From contig CAYOZN010000012.1 in the NCBI GenBank assembly GCA_964408455.1, positions 1 through 64,000 on the forward strand: a stretch of 64,000 nucleotides of DNA. The letters are read 5' to 3'. The notes below the pieces were generated by a model. That model saw only the letters and a list, made by a program, of their open reading frames with translations. It made no database searches and was not told where the DNA came from. This DNA is from CAYOZN01 sp964408455 (GTDB lineage Bacteria; Planctomycetota; Phycisphaerae; UBA1845; UTPLA1). Of this stretch, positions 1 through 8,619 are shown one piece after another. The position numbers and the translations under genes are program-made. Each line of letters opens with the position of its first letter. Position 1 is the first letter of the stretch.

Positions 1-1133
1 TAGTTGTCGGCGACCTTGGTGAGCATCTTGTCGAGATCGCCGGTTTCTTCGCCGACGTCGACCATGTTGACGACGAGGTTGTCGACGACCTTGGTGGCCT
101 TCAGCGGGCCGGCGAATGACTCGCCCTCGCGGATGGAATCGTGAACGCGGGCCAGGGCACGGACATAGACCTCGTTGCCGGAGGTATCCTTGGTGATGGC
201 GATGGCCTCCAGAATGGGCACGCCGGCCGAGATCAAGGTGCCGAGCGTACGCGTGAAGCGGGCCACCGCCGTCTTCTGGAGGATGTTGCCGAGGATCGGA
301 ATCTTCAGCTTGAAGACGTCCAGGGCGTAGCGGCCGCCCTCAAACTTACGCGTCAGTTTCCATATGACGAATACGATGACCGGGCTGAACAGTAGAATCA
401 GCCAGCCGGGCACCAGCATGGGGATTTCCTCGTCGTTGGGGCCGCGCGTCACGCCGACCATGAAGTCGGACATGGACATGAGCATGACGGTCATGCCGGG
501 CAGCGTGGTGTTGAAATCGACGAAGATGGCTTTGAACTTCGGCACGACGAAGTACATGATGCCGGCCACGATGATGAAGGCAAAGGAAATAACGGCGGCC
601 GGATAGACCATGGCGCCGATGACTTTGCGCTTCAGCTTCTGGGCCTTTTCCATGAAGTCGGCAAGGCGCTGGAGAATGACGTCGAGCACACCGCCCGTCT
701 CGCCAGCGGCGATCATGTTGCAGTAGAGACGGTCGAACACCTTGGGATGGCGGGCCATGGCCTCGGACAAGGTTGCGCCGCCTTCGACGTCTTCGGCGAC
801 GTAGCGAAGGGCCACGCGCAGCGTGCCGGGCTTCTGCTGTTGCTCGAGAATGCGCAGTGAACGCAGAATGGGCAGGCCAGCATCCATCAGCGTTGAGAGC
901 TGACGGGTGAACTGGGTCATCTGCTTGGTGGAGACGCGTCCGGCGGCGCCACCCTTGCGGCGCGTACCCGTTGCGGCGGCAGCCTTTTTCTGGCCACCCT
1001 TCTGACGGACCTTGGTCGGGAAGTAGCCAAGACTGCGGATCTTCGCGATGGCTTCTTCGGAGGACGGAGCGTCAATCTCGTCCTTGACCTCCTGACCGGC
1101 CGCGTTCATCGCTTCGTATTGAAACTTTGGCAT
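1..1133 (-). CDS. Type II secretion / type IV pilus inner-membrane platform protein (GspF/PilC family), 3' end outside window
   Basis: The translation begins MPKFQYEAMNAAGQEV and has the usual GspF N-terminal domain, a basic Ala/Lys/Arg-rich linker (about residues 45-65), then the first cytoplasmic GspF domain with the motifs FTRQLSTLMDAGLPI and NMIAAGETGG. A transmembrane stretch (VYPAAVISFAFIIVAGIMYF) follows, and the second GspF domain starts with FTRTLGTLISAGVPILEA. The family is the polytopic platform that couples the assembly ATPase to pilin extraction in type II secretion and type IV pili. The gene runs off position 1, so the C-terminal end is missing. A GGAG lies about 10 nt before the ATG. 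It may serve the prepilin-like protein at 16429, but that is inference. Confidence 0.93.
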   Translation of the reverse strand, partial: MPKFQYEAMNAAGQEVKDEIDAPSSEEAIAKIRSLGYFPTKVRQKGGQKKAAAATGTRRKGGAAGRVSTKQMTQFTRQLSTLMDAGLPILRSLRILEQQQKPGTLRVALRYVAEDVEGGATLSEAMARHPKVFDRLYCNMIAAGETGGVLDVILQRLADFMEKAQKLKRKVIGAMVYPAAVISFAFIIVAGIMYFVVPKFKAIFVDFNTTLPGMTVMLMSMSDFMVGVTRGPNDEEIPMLVPGWLILLFSPVIVFVIWKLTRKFEGGRYALDVFKLKIPILGNILQKTAVARFTRTLGTLISAGVPILEAIAITKDTSGNEVYVRALARVHDSIREGESFAGPLKATKVVDNLVVNMVDVGEETGDLDKMLTKVADN

Positions 1134-1561
1134 TTGAACCGTCTCCAGCGCGTGCACGGGAGCGAGCAGTACCTGCTCGGTTAGCCTAAAACAAGACCGC
1201 CCAACGGGTTAACCATCCTGTCTGGGCGGATTCGGGCTGGCTTGCCGCAATCGGGGACGGTCTGGTTCCACTCCACCGTCCGAAACCGATGCCTCCGGTT
1301 TGCCGCTCCCATTATTCCTGGTTGCAAGGTGTCTGGCCAGTGCCGCTGCCGCCGGCCGGAAACCGCTTTAGAATAAACAGGTTGCCGTAAATTCAATGAT
1401 GATAGCGGATTGCGCTACGATTGCAAATACGGGGCGCGCGACAATGTGCCGTCGATTGCCGCCCGGGGGACTGGTGGTATTCTTTAGGCGCTGAACCGGA
1501 CGGCGCGGTGCTGCGTAGCGCTGGCATCTGGCCGACATGCGCCTTTGGAGCTGCCTTCCAC
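1134..1561. other. Intergenic region between divergent GspF and NAD kinase genes
   Basis: About 430 nt with no convincing gene on either strand. It must hold the two divergent promoters, but I could not pick a confident -35/-10 pair. A reading frame open from 1421 runs into nadK; its first 47 codons lack coding character and are treated as 5' leader. Confidence 0.5.
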
Positions 1562-2404
1562 GTGAAGAACGTGCGCGTCTTTTTATTGGGCAATGCCAGC
1601 AAGCCCCGCGTCAAGGAGCCCTTTCAGGAGCTGCGCGCCTGGCTGGAGGCCTCGGGAGCCCTCGTAGGGTCCGATATCGACGGAAACGCCGTCTCCATCA
1701 ATTCGTACGAACCTGATTTCGTCATTGCGCTCGGCGGAGACGGGACCATCCTCCACGCCGGCCAGGCCATGCAGCGCCGGCAGGTGCCCATCATCGGGGT
1801 CAATCTCGGCAAGCTTGGCTACATGGCCGACTTTGCTGTCGCCGAAGTGAAGGCCCTGTTCCCGCGCCTTATTTCCGATCCTTCGTTGATTGCCCGCCGC
1901 ATGATCCTTGCGGCGTCCGTCACTTCCACCGAGGAGGACGATTTGCAGGACGGCATCGCCCTGAACGATGTCGTCATTCGCGTGGGCGATCCCTTCCGCA
2001 CCATCGTGATCGACATCGACGTAAACGGGAGCCAGCTATGCCGGCTCGCCGGCGACGGCGTCATCCTCGCAACGCCCACGGGCTCGACGGCGCACAACAT
2101 GTCGTGCGGCGGCCCGATCGTCGAGCCGGGCATGCACGCCATCATCATCACGCCGCGATGCGCGCACTCGTTTACGCACCGGCCCATTGTGGTGGGCGGA
2201 GACTCGAAAGTCAGCGTCCGAATGATCGCCGGTAGCGCCGGTTCGGCCGCCGTGCTCGATGGTCAGCGCATTGTCCGCGTGGGGAACGGCTCTCAGATCG
2301 ACGTGGTCCGCAGCGACATCGAATTGCTGCTGGTGCGACATCCCGACCATTCCCGCTGGCATACCCTTGTTCACAAATTGAAGTGGGGAATGGACGTCAC
2401 CTGA
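1562..2404 (+). CDS. nadK: NAD kinase
   Basis: ATP-NAD kinase, which phosphorylates NAD to NADP in the cytoplasm. The diagnostic GGDG motif is at residues 58-61 (ALGGDGTILHAG), followed by GVNLGKLGYMADF and the substrate loop ATPTGSTAHNMSCGGPIV (about 170-187). GTG at 1562 is preferred because a GGAG sits 11 nt upstream and it gives a family-typical 280 aa starting VKNVRVFLLGN. The frame is also open from 1421, but the added residues are Trp/Cys/Arg-rich and unlike any NadK N-terminus. It stands alone: the next gene starts 61 nt downstream. Confidence 0.95.
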   Translation: MKNVRVFLLGNASKPRVKEPFQELRAWLEASGALVGSDIDGNAVSINSYEPDFVIALGGDGTILHAGQAMQRRQVPIIGVNLGKLGYMADFAVAEVKALFPRLISDPSLIARRMILAASVTSTEEDDLQDGIALNDVVIRVGDPFRTIVIDIDVNGSQLCRLAGDGVILATPTGSTAHNMSCGGPIVEPGMHAIIITPRCAHSFTHRPIVVGGDSKVSVRMIAGSAGSAAVLDGQRIVRVGNGSQIDVVRSDIELLLVRHPDHSRWHTLVHKLKWGMDVT

Positions 2405-2465
2405 CGAGACCTGCTCGCTGCCGGGCGAGGGGCATGCCATTTCCAAACCGGCCGCCGCGGGTACG

Positions 2466-4187
2466 ATGCCCCCGATGCAGCAGTTCATCGTGCCGGATGC
2501 ATCGGAAACGGCGCCCCCGACACCCCGGATAGATGATGGGCAGGATCGCCGCGCCGCGCGTTTGACGGTCGCGGTGTGCCTGCTGTTCACCATTCTGCTC
2601 GGGTTATTATCCAAGGGCGTCCATCACGACGACGATCTGACGCACTACCTGTTCGCGCGCTGGTCGGCGACGTATCCTGGCTATCTGCTGCACATGTGGG
2701 GCCGGCCGGGCATGACGGTCCCGATGGCGGCATTCAGCTGGCTGGGCGATCGCGAGATCGGCTGGCATCTGGCACGATACATGTCGGCGCTGGTGAGTGC
2801 GGCAGCCGCGTTGTGTGCAGCCGGCTACGCGCGGCGCCTCGGGCTGAAGCCGAGCTGGCCCGTCGCGCTCTTGTGCTATGCGCAGCCTTATTACACGCTG
2901 CTCGCCTTTACCACGCTTACGGAGAACTTCACCGCGCTCTACCTGATGGCGGCTCTCTGGATGGCCGAGCGCAGGCGCGTGGCGGCGGCGTCGGCGGTGT
3001 TCTCGCTGGCCCTGCTCACCCGGCACGAAGCGATCCTGTTCGTTCCGTTGTGGTGGCTGGTCGTCTGGCAGTCAGCCCCAGGCGGCCGATCGCGGTGGCT
3101 GGGACTGGGGCTGAGCCTCTGGGCGCCCGTCGTCCACAACGTGCTGCACGCACTGGCGTTTGAGGCCTGGCCGTTCGCCATCTACCTGCGTCCGGGCGGA
3201 TCGACGGAGTACCTGCCGCAGCCCTGGTGGTCGTATGTGCCGCATGCGATGCTTGCCGTCGGACCCGTGGTGGCCAGCCTTGCGGTGGCGGGCGCGTGGT
3301 CCATGCTTCGCCGCGGCCAATGGCAGGCGCCGGCCTTTGCCGGCCTGTTTTTTCTGGCCCATGCCGCAATCAAGGCGCTGGGCGTTTATGCCAGCGGCGG
3401 CTACGCGCGCTTCATGGTGGCGGTCGCACCATTGGTTGCCGTGTTGGCATTGAGCGGCTGGCGGGCCATTTTCCGGGACATCGTGAGCCCCCGCGAGCGC
3501 AGCATTGCCCGTATTCTCGCGATTTGCGCGTGGATTTTCGGTTGGATCGCGAGCGAAGCGGCACTGGCGGGCGAGACATCCGCGGCGAGTGCCGTCGGCA
3601 TGACAGGGCCGAGATTGTTCATCCCGCTGGCGACGGCCGCGTGGGTCCTGCTGATAGGCGTGAACCGCCGGCGGCTGCGCCTGCTGCGCGGCCTGGCGAT
3701 CTGCATCGTCGCACTGGCGTGGCTCCTGCACTTCGGGGCCATCGTGCGGCCGCTCCCGATGCGCGCCGATCAGCGCCTGGTAATGGAGGTGGTCGACTGG
3801 CTGGAGCGTACGGGACGAGCGGACAGTCCTGTTTTTGCTCCGAACCCATGGTTCGCCTACGCGCTGGGCCTGGTGGAGGATCCGCGTGCGGACAAGGGGC
3901 CCGAGCTGCTCGACTCCATGCCGATCGGCACGATCTTCGTATGGGACTCGAAGTACACCGGCAGCGATTTTCACGGCATCTCGAAGGAGGCGGTCGAGGC
4001 GAGCGGCGCCTACGAACCGCTGAAATCATTCGAGAGCAAAATCCCGGGCGAGTCGCTGACCATCGAGTTGTACGCAAAGACCGGCGACGCGGCGCTTCAG
4101 AAGCGGGAGATTCCGCGCTTTCCACCCCCGCTGACGGGCTCTCGTGAGCCGGTGCGGGGAATTTTCTACGTGCGGGAGGCTCGCTAA
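2466..4187 (+). CDS. Polytopic membrane protein, GT-C glycosyltransferase-like
   Basis: 573 aa with about ten hydrophobic segments after a 35-residue polar N-terminus. An acidic HHDDDLTHYLFAR motif follows the first membrane segment (about residues 54-66). Acidic residues in this first periplasmic loop are the catalytic hallmark of GT-C fold, polyprenyl-phosphate-sugar transferases (ArnT/PMT and related families). The repeated small hydrophobic blocks, LTRHEAILF and the soluble C-terminal tail fit the same superfamily. The substrate cannot be told. Two in-frame ATGs lie nine bases apart (2466 and 2475), so the start is uncertain. A membrane protein of unrelated function remains possible. Confidence 0.7.
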   Translation: MPPMQQFIVPDASETAPPTPRIDDGQDRRAARLTVAVCLLFTILLGLLSKGVHHDDDLTHYLFARWSATYPGYLLHMWGRPGMTVPMAAFSWLGDREIGWHLARYMSALVSAAAALCAAGYARRLGLKPSWPVALLCYAQPYYTLLAFTTLTENFTALYLMAALWMAERRRVAAASAVFSLALLTRHEAILFVPLWWLVVWQSAPGGRSRWLGLGLSLWAPVVHNVLHALAFEAWPFAIYLRPGGSTEYLPQPWWSYVPHAMLAVGPVVASLAVAGAWSMLRRGQWQAPAFAGLFFLAHAAIKALGVYASGGYARFMVAVAPLVAVLALSGWRAIFRDIVSPRERSIARILAICAWIFGWIASEAALAGETSAASAVGMTGPRLFIPLATAAWVLLIGVNRRRLRLLRGLAICIVALAWLLHFGAIVRPLPMRADQRLVMEVVDWLERTGRADSPVFAPNPWFAYALGLVEDPRADKGPELLDSMPIGTIFVWDSKYTGSDFHGISKEAVEASGAYEPLKSFESKIPGESLTIELYAKTGDAALQKREIPRFPPPLTGSREPVRGIFYVREAR

Positions 4188-4355
4188 CCGCCGCTGTGCC
4201 TGCGGCCTGTCACCTGAAAATTAGGGAAAACACCCTAATATCGAAACGGCTGGCGATCCTCGATAATACACCCAATCGGACTCGTGTTACGCATTACTCG
4301 GAGAGCGTTCCGCCAATTGCGGAAGGAACGAAGAGGGATCAGAGGACGTGGGCGC

Positions 4356-4387
4356 AAAAAGAAGGCCCGCAGCAAGTGCGGGCTTCT
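4356..4387 (-). terminator. Intrinsic terminator of the small RNA
   Basis: Minus strand: AGAAGCCCGC, loop ACTTGCT, then GCGGGC, a bulged C and TTCT, followed by TTTT. This is a GC-rich stem with an A/U base and U-tract, in the classical rho-independent arrangement. On the plus strand it lacks a T-tract, so it works for the minus strand. Confidence 0.8.
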
Positions 4388-4446
4388 AGTTCCCAACTCT
4401 CGGGCCGGAGAGTAGAGAAAGGAAAGGAAGTCTCTAATTGGGAACC
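4356..4446 (-). ncRNA. Candidate 91-nt small RNA with three-way junction and CU-rich loop
   Basis: Reading the minus strand, a TATACT -10 box is followed 7 nt later by a G at 4446. From there GUUCCCAA (4445-4438) pairs perfectly with UUGGGAAC (4396-4389), closing a junction. Inside are hairpin AGAGA/UCUCU (4435-4431 with 4418-4414), whose 12-nt loop is CUUCCUUUCCUU, and hairpin CUCUC/GAGAG (4412-4408 with 4401-4397). The RNA then runs into a strong intrinsic terminator ending in five U at 4356. No protein gene fits here. The C/U-only loop is complementary to purine-rich Shine-Dalgarno sequences, suggesting a trans-acting regulator; that role is inference. It does not carry the signatures of SRP RNA, RNase P or tmRNA. 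Confidence 0.65.
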
Positions 4447-4453
4447 GGGAGTT

Positions 4454-4480
4454 AGTATAACCGATTTTCACTGGATGCAA
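4454..4480 (-). promoter_or_regulatory. Sigma-70-like promoter of the small RNA
   Basis: On the minus strand, TTGCAT (4480-4475) is followed by 15 nt and TATACT (4459-4454); CTTGCA with a 16-nt spacer is an equal reading of the -35. The -10 differs from consensus at one base and lies 7 nt from the predicted 5' end of the small RNA. Confidence 0.6.
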
Positions 4481-4502
4481 GAGTAAAAAAGCAGAAGAAT
4501 TT

Positions 4503-4520
4503 GTCCGCTTTGTAGCGGAC
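4503..4520. repeat. Perfect inverted repeat, 7-bp stem
   Basis: GTCCGCT, loop TTGT, AGCGGAC. It lies 23 nt upstream of the -35 box of the small-RNA promoter on the minus strand. It could be a protein-binding site or a small hairpin; no T-tract follows on either strand. Confidence 0.5.
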
Positions 4521-4781
4521 CTTGGCTGGTGTGCCCCTATACGTAGCAGGCTTGTCCAGTTACCGCATTACAACTTAGATATACGTCCGTCTAAACGCGA
4601 GCCCGCGGCGGGCATCTGTGATAACTGCACCGTCATCTCGCCGTACTTCCGATTCGCCTCGCGTTAACCGACCATGCAGGCGAATGATAGCGAAGCTGCA
4701 TCGTGCCCCCGCCATGTCCTTCCCACGCATTCCTTAATTGAATTCAACTGCCAGCCGGGCGGCGTCGCAGCTTTGACGTTT

Positions 4782-4799
4782 GGGCGGGTACGCCCGCCC
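4782..4799 (-). terminator. Hairpin directly after the AAA ATPase stop codon
   Basis: GGGCGGG and CCCGCCC separated by TACG, beginning 4 nt past the minus-strand stop at 4803. There is no U-tract, so it is a 3'-end stabiliser or a non-canonical terminator rather than a textbook one. Confidence 0.5.
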
Positions 4800-4802
4800 G
4801 GG

Positions 4803-6290
4803 TCAGTCCGCCGGTGTACATCGTCCGTTTGCCCATTGCCGAAGATGCGCGATCCTCTCACGCTGCGTCACCGACAGGGGCGGCGACTGGCTCAGGGCAT
4901 CCTTGATGTGCGCCGTTGTGATTTCCGTCCTGGCCGAGAAGGCAACATGTAAAGCGCTGATGACCGCCTGCTCGATTTCGGCGCCGGTATAGCCCTCGGA
5001 GGCGCTGGCAAGGGCATCCAGATCGAACGCAGCAACGTCGCGCCGGCGTTTTCGAAGGTGAATGGCGAAGATGTCGCGGCGAACGTTTTCGCTGGGCAGG
5101 TCAACGAAAAACACCTCGTCAAACCTGCCCTTGCGCAGCAGCTCCGGCGGCAGCGCTTCGATGTCGTTGGCGGTGGCGACCAGGAAGACCGGTCGGCGAT
5201 GCTCCTGCATCCAGGTGAGCAGATAGCCGAACATCCGCTGCGAAAGACCGCCATCGGTCGAGCGGCTCGCGGCCGATGCGAAGGCCTTTTCGATTTCATC
5301 GACCCAGAGGATGACGGGGGACATCATCTCTGCCTGCTTCAGCGCATCCCGCAGGCGGCGTTCGCTTTCGCCGATGTAGCTGTTGTAGAGCGAGCCGACA
5401 TCCATGCGCAAGAGCGGCCGCTTCCATGCCGTGGCGATGGCCTTGGCGCAGAAGCTCTTGCCGGCGCCCTGTACGCCGAGCAGCAGAATGCCGCGCGGCG
5501 GGCACAAGCCGAATTCGGCCGCCTCGCGGGTGAAGGCACCCGCGCGCACATCGAGCCAGCGCTTCAGACGCGCGAGCCCGCCGATTTCATCGAGTGTCTG
5601 CGGCGCATTCACGAACTGCAACAGCCCGCCAGCGTGGATCATCTGGCGTTTGCGCATCAGGATGATATTCAAATCGGCGGCGTCGAACCGCAGGTCTTCC
5701 GCGACGGTTTCGACGATGACCTGTTCGATCTGGCGCCGCGAAAGGCCGCTGAGATGATTGACGATCGTGTGAAACTCGCTTCGCGAGATTTCGGTTTTGA
5801 TCTGCTGCGCGACATGTACGCGGCGCAGCGTGTCGCGAACGATGCGTTCGATTTCCACGTCGTCGGGAAGCGAAACGTCGAACGCCACCGATTCGGCCCG
5901 CACCACGTCCGGCAGGCTCTCGCTGTAGTCGATGAGCACGATCTGAGCGCCGTTTGCCCGGCACCGCCCGATGAGATCGCGCAGCAGCCGAAGCGTCCGC
6001 TCGTCGCGCAGATGGCCGGACAGATCGAGCAGGGCGTGAACGGCCGGGCCTTTCTGACGTGCCAGGTAATAGAGCGCGGCTGCCGCGTGTTCGGTTTCCG
6101 GCACCGCGGGATGCTCCGCGAGAAGGCCGTCCCGCACGCCGCCGTTGATCGACCAGACGTTTAGCAGCAGTGCGGTCTTCATGACCGCTTCGCGCACCAG
6201 TGTCAGCGCAAACGCCTCGTCGTGCGTGACGATGTTGATGCACGGGTGCTTGCCGAGGAGCAGGCGATCGAAACGTTCCTGATCGGTCAT
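4803..6290 (-). CDS. Ycf46-like AAA ATPase
   Basis: 495 aa from the ATG at 6290 (MTDQERFDRLLLGKHPCI). The N-terminal 250 residues form a degenerate P-loop-like domain typical of the Ycf46 family, whose members are known mainly from cyanobacteria and plastids. The C-terminal AAA domain is intact: Walker A LLGVQGAGKSFCAK with Lys about 278, Walker B VILWVDEIEKAF, then a sensor/arginine-finger region (RRPVFLVATANDI; LLRKGRFDEVFFV). It is a cytoplasmic ATPase with unknown target. The frame stays open upstream to 6389, but those 33 residues look non-coding. It appears monocistronic. Confidence 0.88.
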   Translation of the reverse strand: MTDQERFDRLLLGKHPCINIVTHDEAFALTLVREAVMKTALLLNVWSINGGVRDGLLAEHPAVPETEHAAAALYYLARQKGPAVHALLDLSGHLRDERTLRLLRDLIGRCRANGAQIVLIDYSESLPDVVRAESVAFDVSLPDDVEIERIVRDTLRRVHVAQQIKTEISRSEFHTIVNHLSGLSRRQIEQVIVETVAEDLRFDAADLNIILMRKRQMIHAGGLLQFVNAPQTLDEIGGLARLKRWLDVRAGAFTREAAEFGLCPPRGILLLGVQGAGKSFCAKAIATAWKRPLLRMDVGSLYNSYIGESERRLRDALKQAEMMSPVILWVDEIEKAFASAASRSTDGGLSQRMFGYLLTWMQEHRRPVFLVATANDIEALPPELLRKGRFDEVFFVDLPSENVRRDIFAIHLRKRRRDVAAFDLDALASASEGYTGAEIEQAVISALHVAFSARTEITTAHIKDALSQSPPLSVTQRERIAHLRQWANGRCTPAD

Positions 6291-6645
6291 CTGGTTTTCC
6301 ACCGGCCTTGCAAATCGGACCGGAAATGCCGCAATGGGATTCCCGCAAAGCTCTGTCTTGAATTGTCGGGACTTGCGGCCCGGTTGCAAGGGTCATGAAA
6401 TATCCGGCTGTCAATTCTTCGTTCATCCGGTGGACTGCACTGGCGCTTTCAACTCGCTTTGCGGCATCGCAGCATGGATGATTTTCGCTCGTGTTTGCCG
6501 GTCCGTCAGGCTGTGTTCAGACCCGCGCTCGATTCGGATCGTGCAACTCGGAGACCCCGCGCGAAGGTGCCATCCGAATCGCACGCGCGCCGCGGCGTTT
6601 TCGCCGCTGTTGATGCGTGAATCCTTAACAGGGAGCGTAATCTGC

Positions 6646-6673
6646 TTGACTCGGCGGGGGGGCCTCATATCCT
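6646..6673 (+). promoter_or_regulatory. Likely promoter of the PEP-CTERM gene at 6748
   Basis: TTGACT at 6646-6651, a 16-nt G-rich spacer, and TATCCT at 6668-6673. It would give a leader of roughly 70 nt before the ATG. The rest of the 6291-6747 gap shows no gene. Confidence 0.5.
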
Positions 6674-6747
6674 TCAGCAGGCGTGGCGGCTAGTCATTCG
6701 GATGGCCGGCGAGCGGGGAAGCGCTCGCGGCAAAGGAGCAGTTTGAT

Positions 6748-7320
6748 ATGAAAGTACTTGGCGCCACCCGTTTCCTGTCCACGGCCGCGGTGACAATTGC
6801 CGCGTGTGCCACACCCGCGTTCTCCGATCTCTATCTTCGGCAGACGGGCCCGATCGAGCCAAAGGGCAGCTGGTTGCTGCCGCTTGGCTTTGCGAGCACG
6901 ACCACGTCGATCGACATGATCGGAGTGCAGATCACCACGGGCGCTCCGTTTGACACGCCGGCGGTGCACGGTCTCGATGCCGGATGGAGCCAGACGCTGA
7001 ACTCCGGCATGCTGGCCGCGGCCGCAGGCCCCGGTTCCAACATGGTGGGCTTCGTGCTCCACTTCTCCGGCGAATTGACGGACCCCGTCGAGTTTGACGT
7101 CGCTGCCTTTTCCAACGGCGAATTCGTCGGCGCATATCACGGGTCCTGGTCCGGCAGCGGTCATTTCGTTGAACTGACCGCGAGCGACTGGATGCCGTCG
7201 GCCGGCGATTTCGGCGGAGATGGTGGCGGGGATGGCAATCCCGTGCCTGCACCAGGCGCCGGCGTGCTCGCCCTGCTTGGGATGGGCTGCATGGCGCTGG
7301 TAACGCGGCGGCGTGCTTGA
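6748..7320 (+). CDS. PEP-CTERM-like sorted secreted protein
   Basis: 190 aa. A signal peptide (MKVLGATRFLSTAAVTIAAC, ending near ATPAFS) is followed by a beta-rich, low-charge extracellular region without recognisable catalytic motifs and a Gly/Asp linker. The C-terminus is a sorting signal: VPAPGA, a hydrophobic helix, then TRRRA. This is the PEP-CTERM arrangement processed by exosortase-type systems. No exosortase gene is visible in the window. A good AAGGAG lies 9 nt before the ATG. Function unknown, probably surface or matrix material. Confidence 0.85.
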   Translation: MKVLGATRFLSTAAVTIAACATPAFSDLYLRQTGPIEPKGSWLLPLGFASTTTSIDMIGVQITTGAPFDTPAVHGLDAGWSQTLNSGMLAAAAGPGSNMVGFVLHFSGELTDPVEFDVAAFSNGEFVGAYHGSWSGSGHFVELTASDWMPSAGDFGGDGGGDGNPVPAPGAGVLALLGMGCMALVTRRRA

Positions 7321-7352
7321 GTCGCGCGTCGCCGGCTCGTGGTAAGGCCAGC

Positions 7353-7409
7353 TCCCGCGCGTAACGCGGGAATTCTGGTTATCGCCCGAGTTGCATGCGA
7401 CCATCGGGC
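7353..7409. repeat. Two consecutive perfect hairpins downstream of the PEP-CTERM gene
   Basis: TCCCGCG/CGCGGGA (7353-7371, 5-nt loop) and GCCCGA/TCGGGC (7384-7409, 14-nt loop). With the terminator at 7436 they make a run of three stem-loops in the 3' region, which could be a processed 3'-UTR RNA. No promoter was found to make it independent. Confidence 0.45.
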
Positions 7410-7435
7410 AAGGCGCTTGAACAATAGCCAAGATG

Positions 7436-7473
7436 CCGGCGGAGTCGTGCGGAGCGCGACTCCGCCGGTTTTT
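7436..7473 (+). terminator. Strong intrinsic terminator
   Basis: CCGGCGGAGTCG pairs perfectly with CGACTCCGCCGG (12 bp, 9-nt loop) and is followed by TTTTT. It closes the transcript of the PEP-CTERM gene, 115 nt after its stop. Confidence 0.9.
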
Positions 7474-7572
7474 GCGCCCTGGGGAAACAGAGCAGGAGCG
7501 GATCGGAGTAATCCAATCTAGCGTGCTGAGACTTCATCTGCTGGTGCGACGTGGCTGGGCCGCCTGTCGCGC

Positions 7573-7594
7573 TGCAGGCTCACTGTAGCCTGCA
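7573..7594. repeat. Perfect 8-bp hairpin upstream of the small protein at 7715
   Basis: TGCAGGCT, loop CACTGT, AGCCTGCA. It sits about 120 nt before the next start codon. No terminator tail. The remainder of 7474-7714 has no gene. Confidence 0.4.
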
Positions 7595-7714
7595 AGCCTC
7601 GCTTCTGTCGCGACGGTGCATCCGTAAATGGATGAGTGACTTTCAGGCCGTCGCCCGACGCCATTTTCAGTTCATGACTCATGTAAACACCCGGCTCGCC
7701 CGCGTAGACTGACA

Positions 7715-7996
7715 TTGCTGCTTACCGTGACGTGCGCGGCAGCTATGTTTGTTCTTTCTGCCCGGGAAAGTGCCGTGGACCGCCTGTATTACCTGAGCAG
7801 CAACCCGCGATCGGATGGCGAACACGTTGTTCACGTCGCCGGCTGTGATCGCCTGCCCGACACCATGCACCGGCTCTTTCTCGGGCCGTTCGCGACGTGG
7901 CAGCAGGCATTGTTCGTCGCGGAACGGTTCCGCCAATCGCCAGTCAAATGCCCATACTGCGGCGAAGCGGCTCCAGGGCTGCGCGACTCAAACTGA
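7715..7996 (+). CDS. Small secreted or membrane-anchored Cys/His protein, hypothetical
   Basis: 93 aa. A short hydrophobic N-terminus (MLLTVTCAAAMFVL) may be a signal or anchor. The rest carries HVAGCDRLP, LGPFATWQQAL and a terminal CPYC, an arrangement of one His, one Cys and a CxxC knuckle that suggests a small metal-binding fold reading His-x3-Cys ... Cys-x2-Cys. I do not recognise a named family. The reading frame is short, but the spaced Cys/His pattern and lack of a competing gene support it. Confidence 0.5.
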   Translation: MLLTVTCAAAMFVLSARESAVDRLYYLSSNPRSDGEHVVHVAGCDRLPDTMHRLFLGPFATWQQALFVAERFRQSPVKCPYCGEAAPGLRDSN

Positions 7997-8043
7997 ACGC
8001 CACCGTGGATGTCATATGGCCGAGTAAACGGCGTGCACCCGAG

Positions 8044-8099
8044 AAAAACTATTCGGCCCTTGCCCGGCGCTTAATCGTTGTAGCCGGGCAAAGGCCGAA
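8044..8099 (-). terminator. Terminator of the response regulator/kinase/PepSY operon
   Basis: Long stem: TTCGGCC and TTGCCCGGC pair with GCCGGGCAA and GGCCGAA, with one C-A mismatch and a 14-nt loop. On the minus strand TTTTT (8048-8044) follows after three bases. The hairpin could also stop the plus-strand gene ending at 7996. Confidence 0.8.
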
Positions 8100-8145
8100 A
8101 ATGAATCTAATGGAAGAACCGCGCCGATGGACTCGTCCGTGCCGG

Positions 8146-8619
8146 TCAGTCATCCACTCGGTCGGATACCACCTTTCCGGTGACGGGGTTTACTTTGAGC
8201 TCGCGCTTGGTGCGTTCGCGAATGGCCTCGACTTCCCAGTTTCGCCATTCGAATGAAATATCCCGAATGCGACTGTACCCCTCGGCCTCGAGGCCCTTGA
8301 TGATCTCCGACAATTTCTTGGCATCGGCAGGGGGCTTGAGACCGCCGTGATCGCGATGCTCGGCGATAATTTCGCCGGTGGTTCGATCGATCAGCAGCTC
8401 GTAGGCGATATCGCCCTTGTAGACTTCGATTTCCCATTCCCCGTCGTCGAATTCCACGTCGGTGAAGGGGCCATAGCCACCGTCCTCCAGCTTGGTGATG
8501 ATTTCGAGCAGGCTCATGTCTGCCGCAGGTTTGGGCTCATCGGAGGGTGCGGCATTTGCGTCCAGATGCATTGAGAAGACAAATAGTGCCACGACGGGCA
8601 AGGCGATGAGCGATTTCAT
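8146..8619 (-). CDS. Periplasmic PepSY-domain protein
   Basis: 157 aa with a clear signal peptide (MKSLIALPVVALFVFSMHLD, ANA|A cleavage). Two tandem PepSY-like units follow: the first contains WEIEVYKGDIAYELLID and TTGEII, the second WEVEAIRERTKRELKVN and VTGKVV. PepSY modules are small periplasmic domains, often encoded with two-component systems, where they are thought to modulate the sensor or a protease. It lies downstream of the kinase on the same strand with a 161-nt gap. A GGAGA lies about 8 nt before the ATG. Confidence 0.85.
   Translation of the reverse strand: MKSLIALPVVALFVFSMHLDANAAPSDEPKPAADMSLLEIITKLEDGGYGPFTDVEFDDGEWEIEVYKGDIAYELLIDRTTGEIIAEHRDHGGLKPPADAKKLSEIIKGLEAEGYSRIRDISFEWRNWEVEAIRERTKRELKVNPVTGKVVSDRVDD

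Noticed and set aside
4196..4486. 96-aa plus-strand and 81-aa minus-strand frames in the 4.2-4.5 kb gap
   Set aside because: No coding character; the strand-specific promoter, stems and terminator are better explained by a small RNA.
5058..6164. 368-aa plus-strand frame inside the AAA ATPase
   Set aside because: The minus strand has intact Walker A and B motifs; the plus frame is an antisense shadow.
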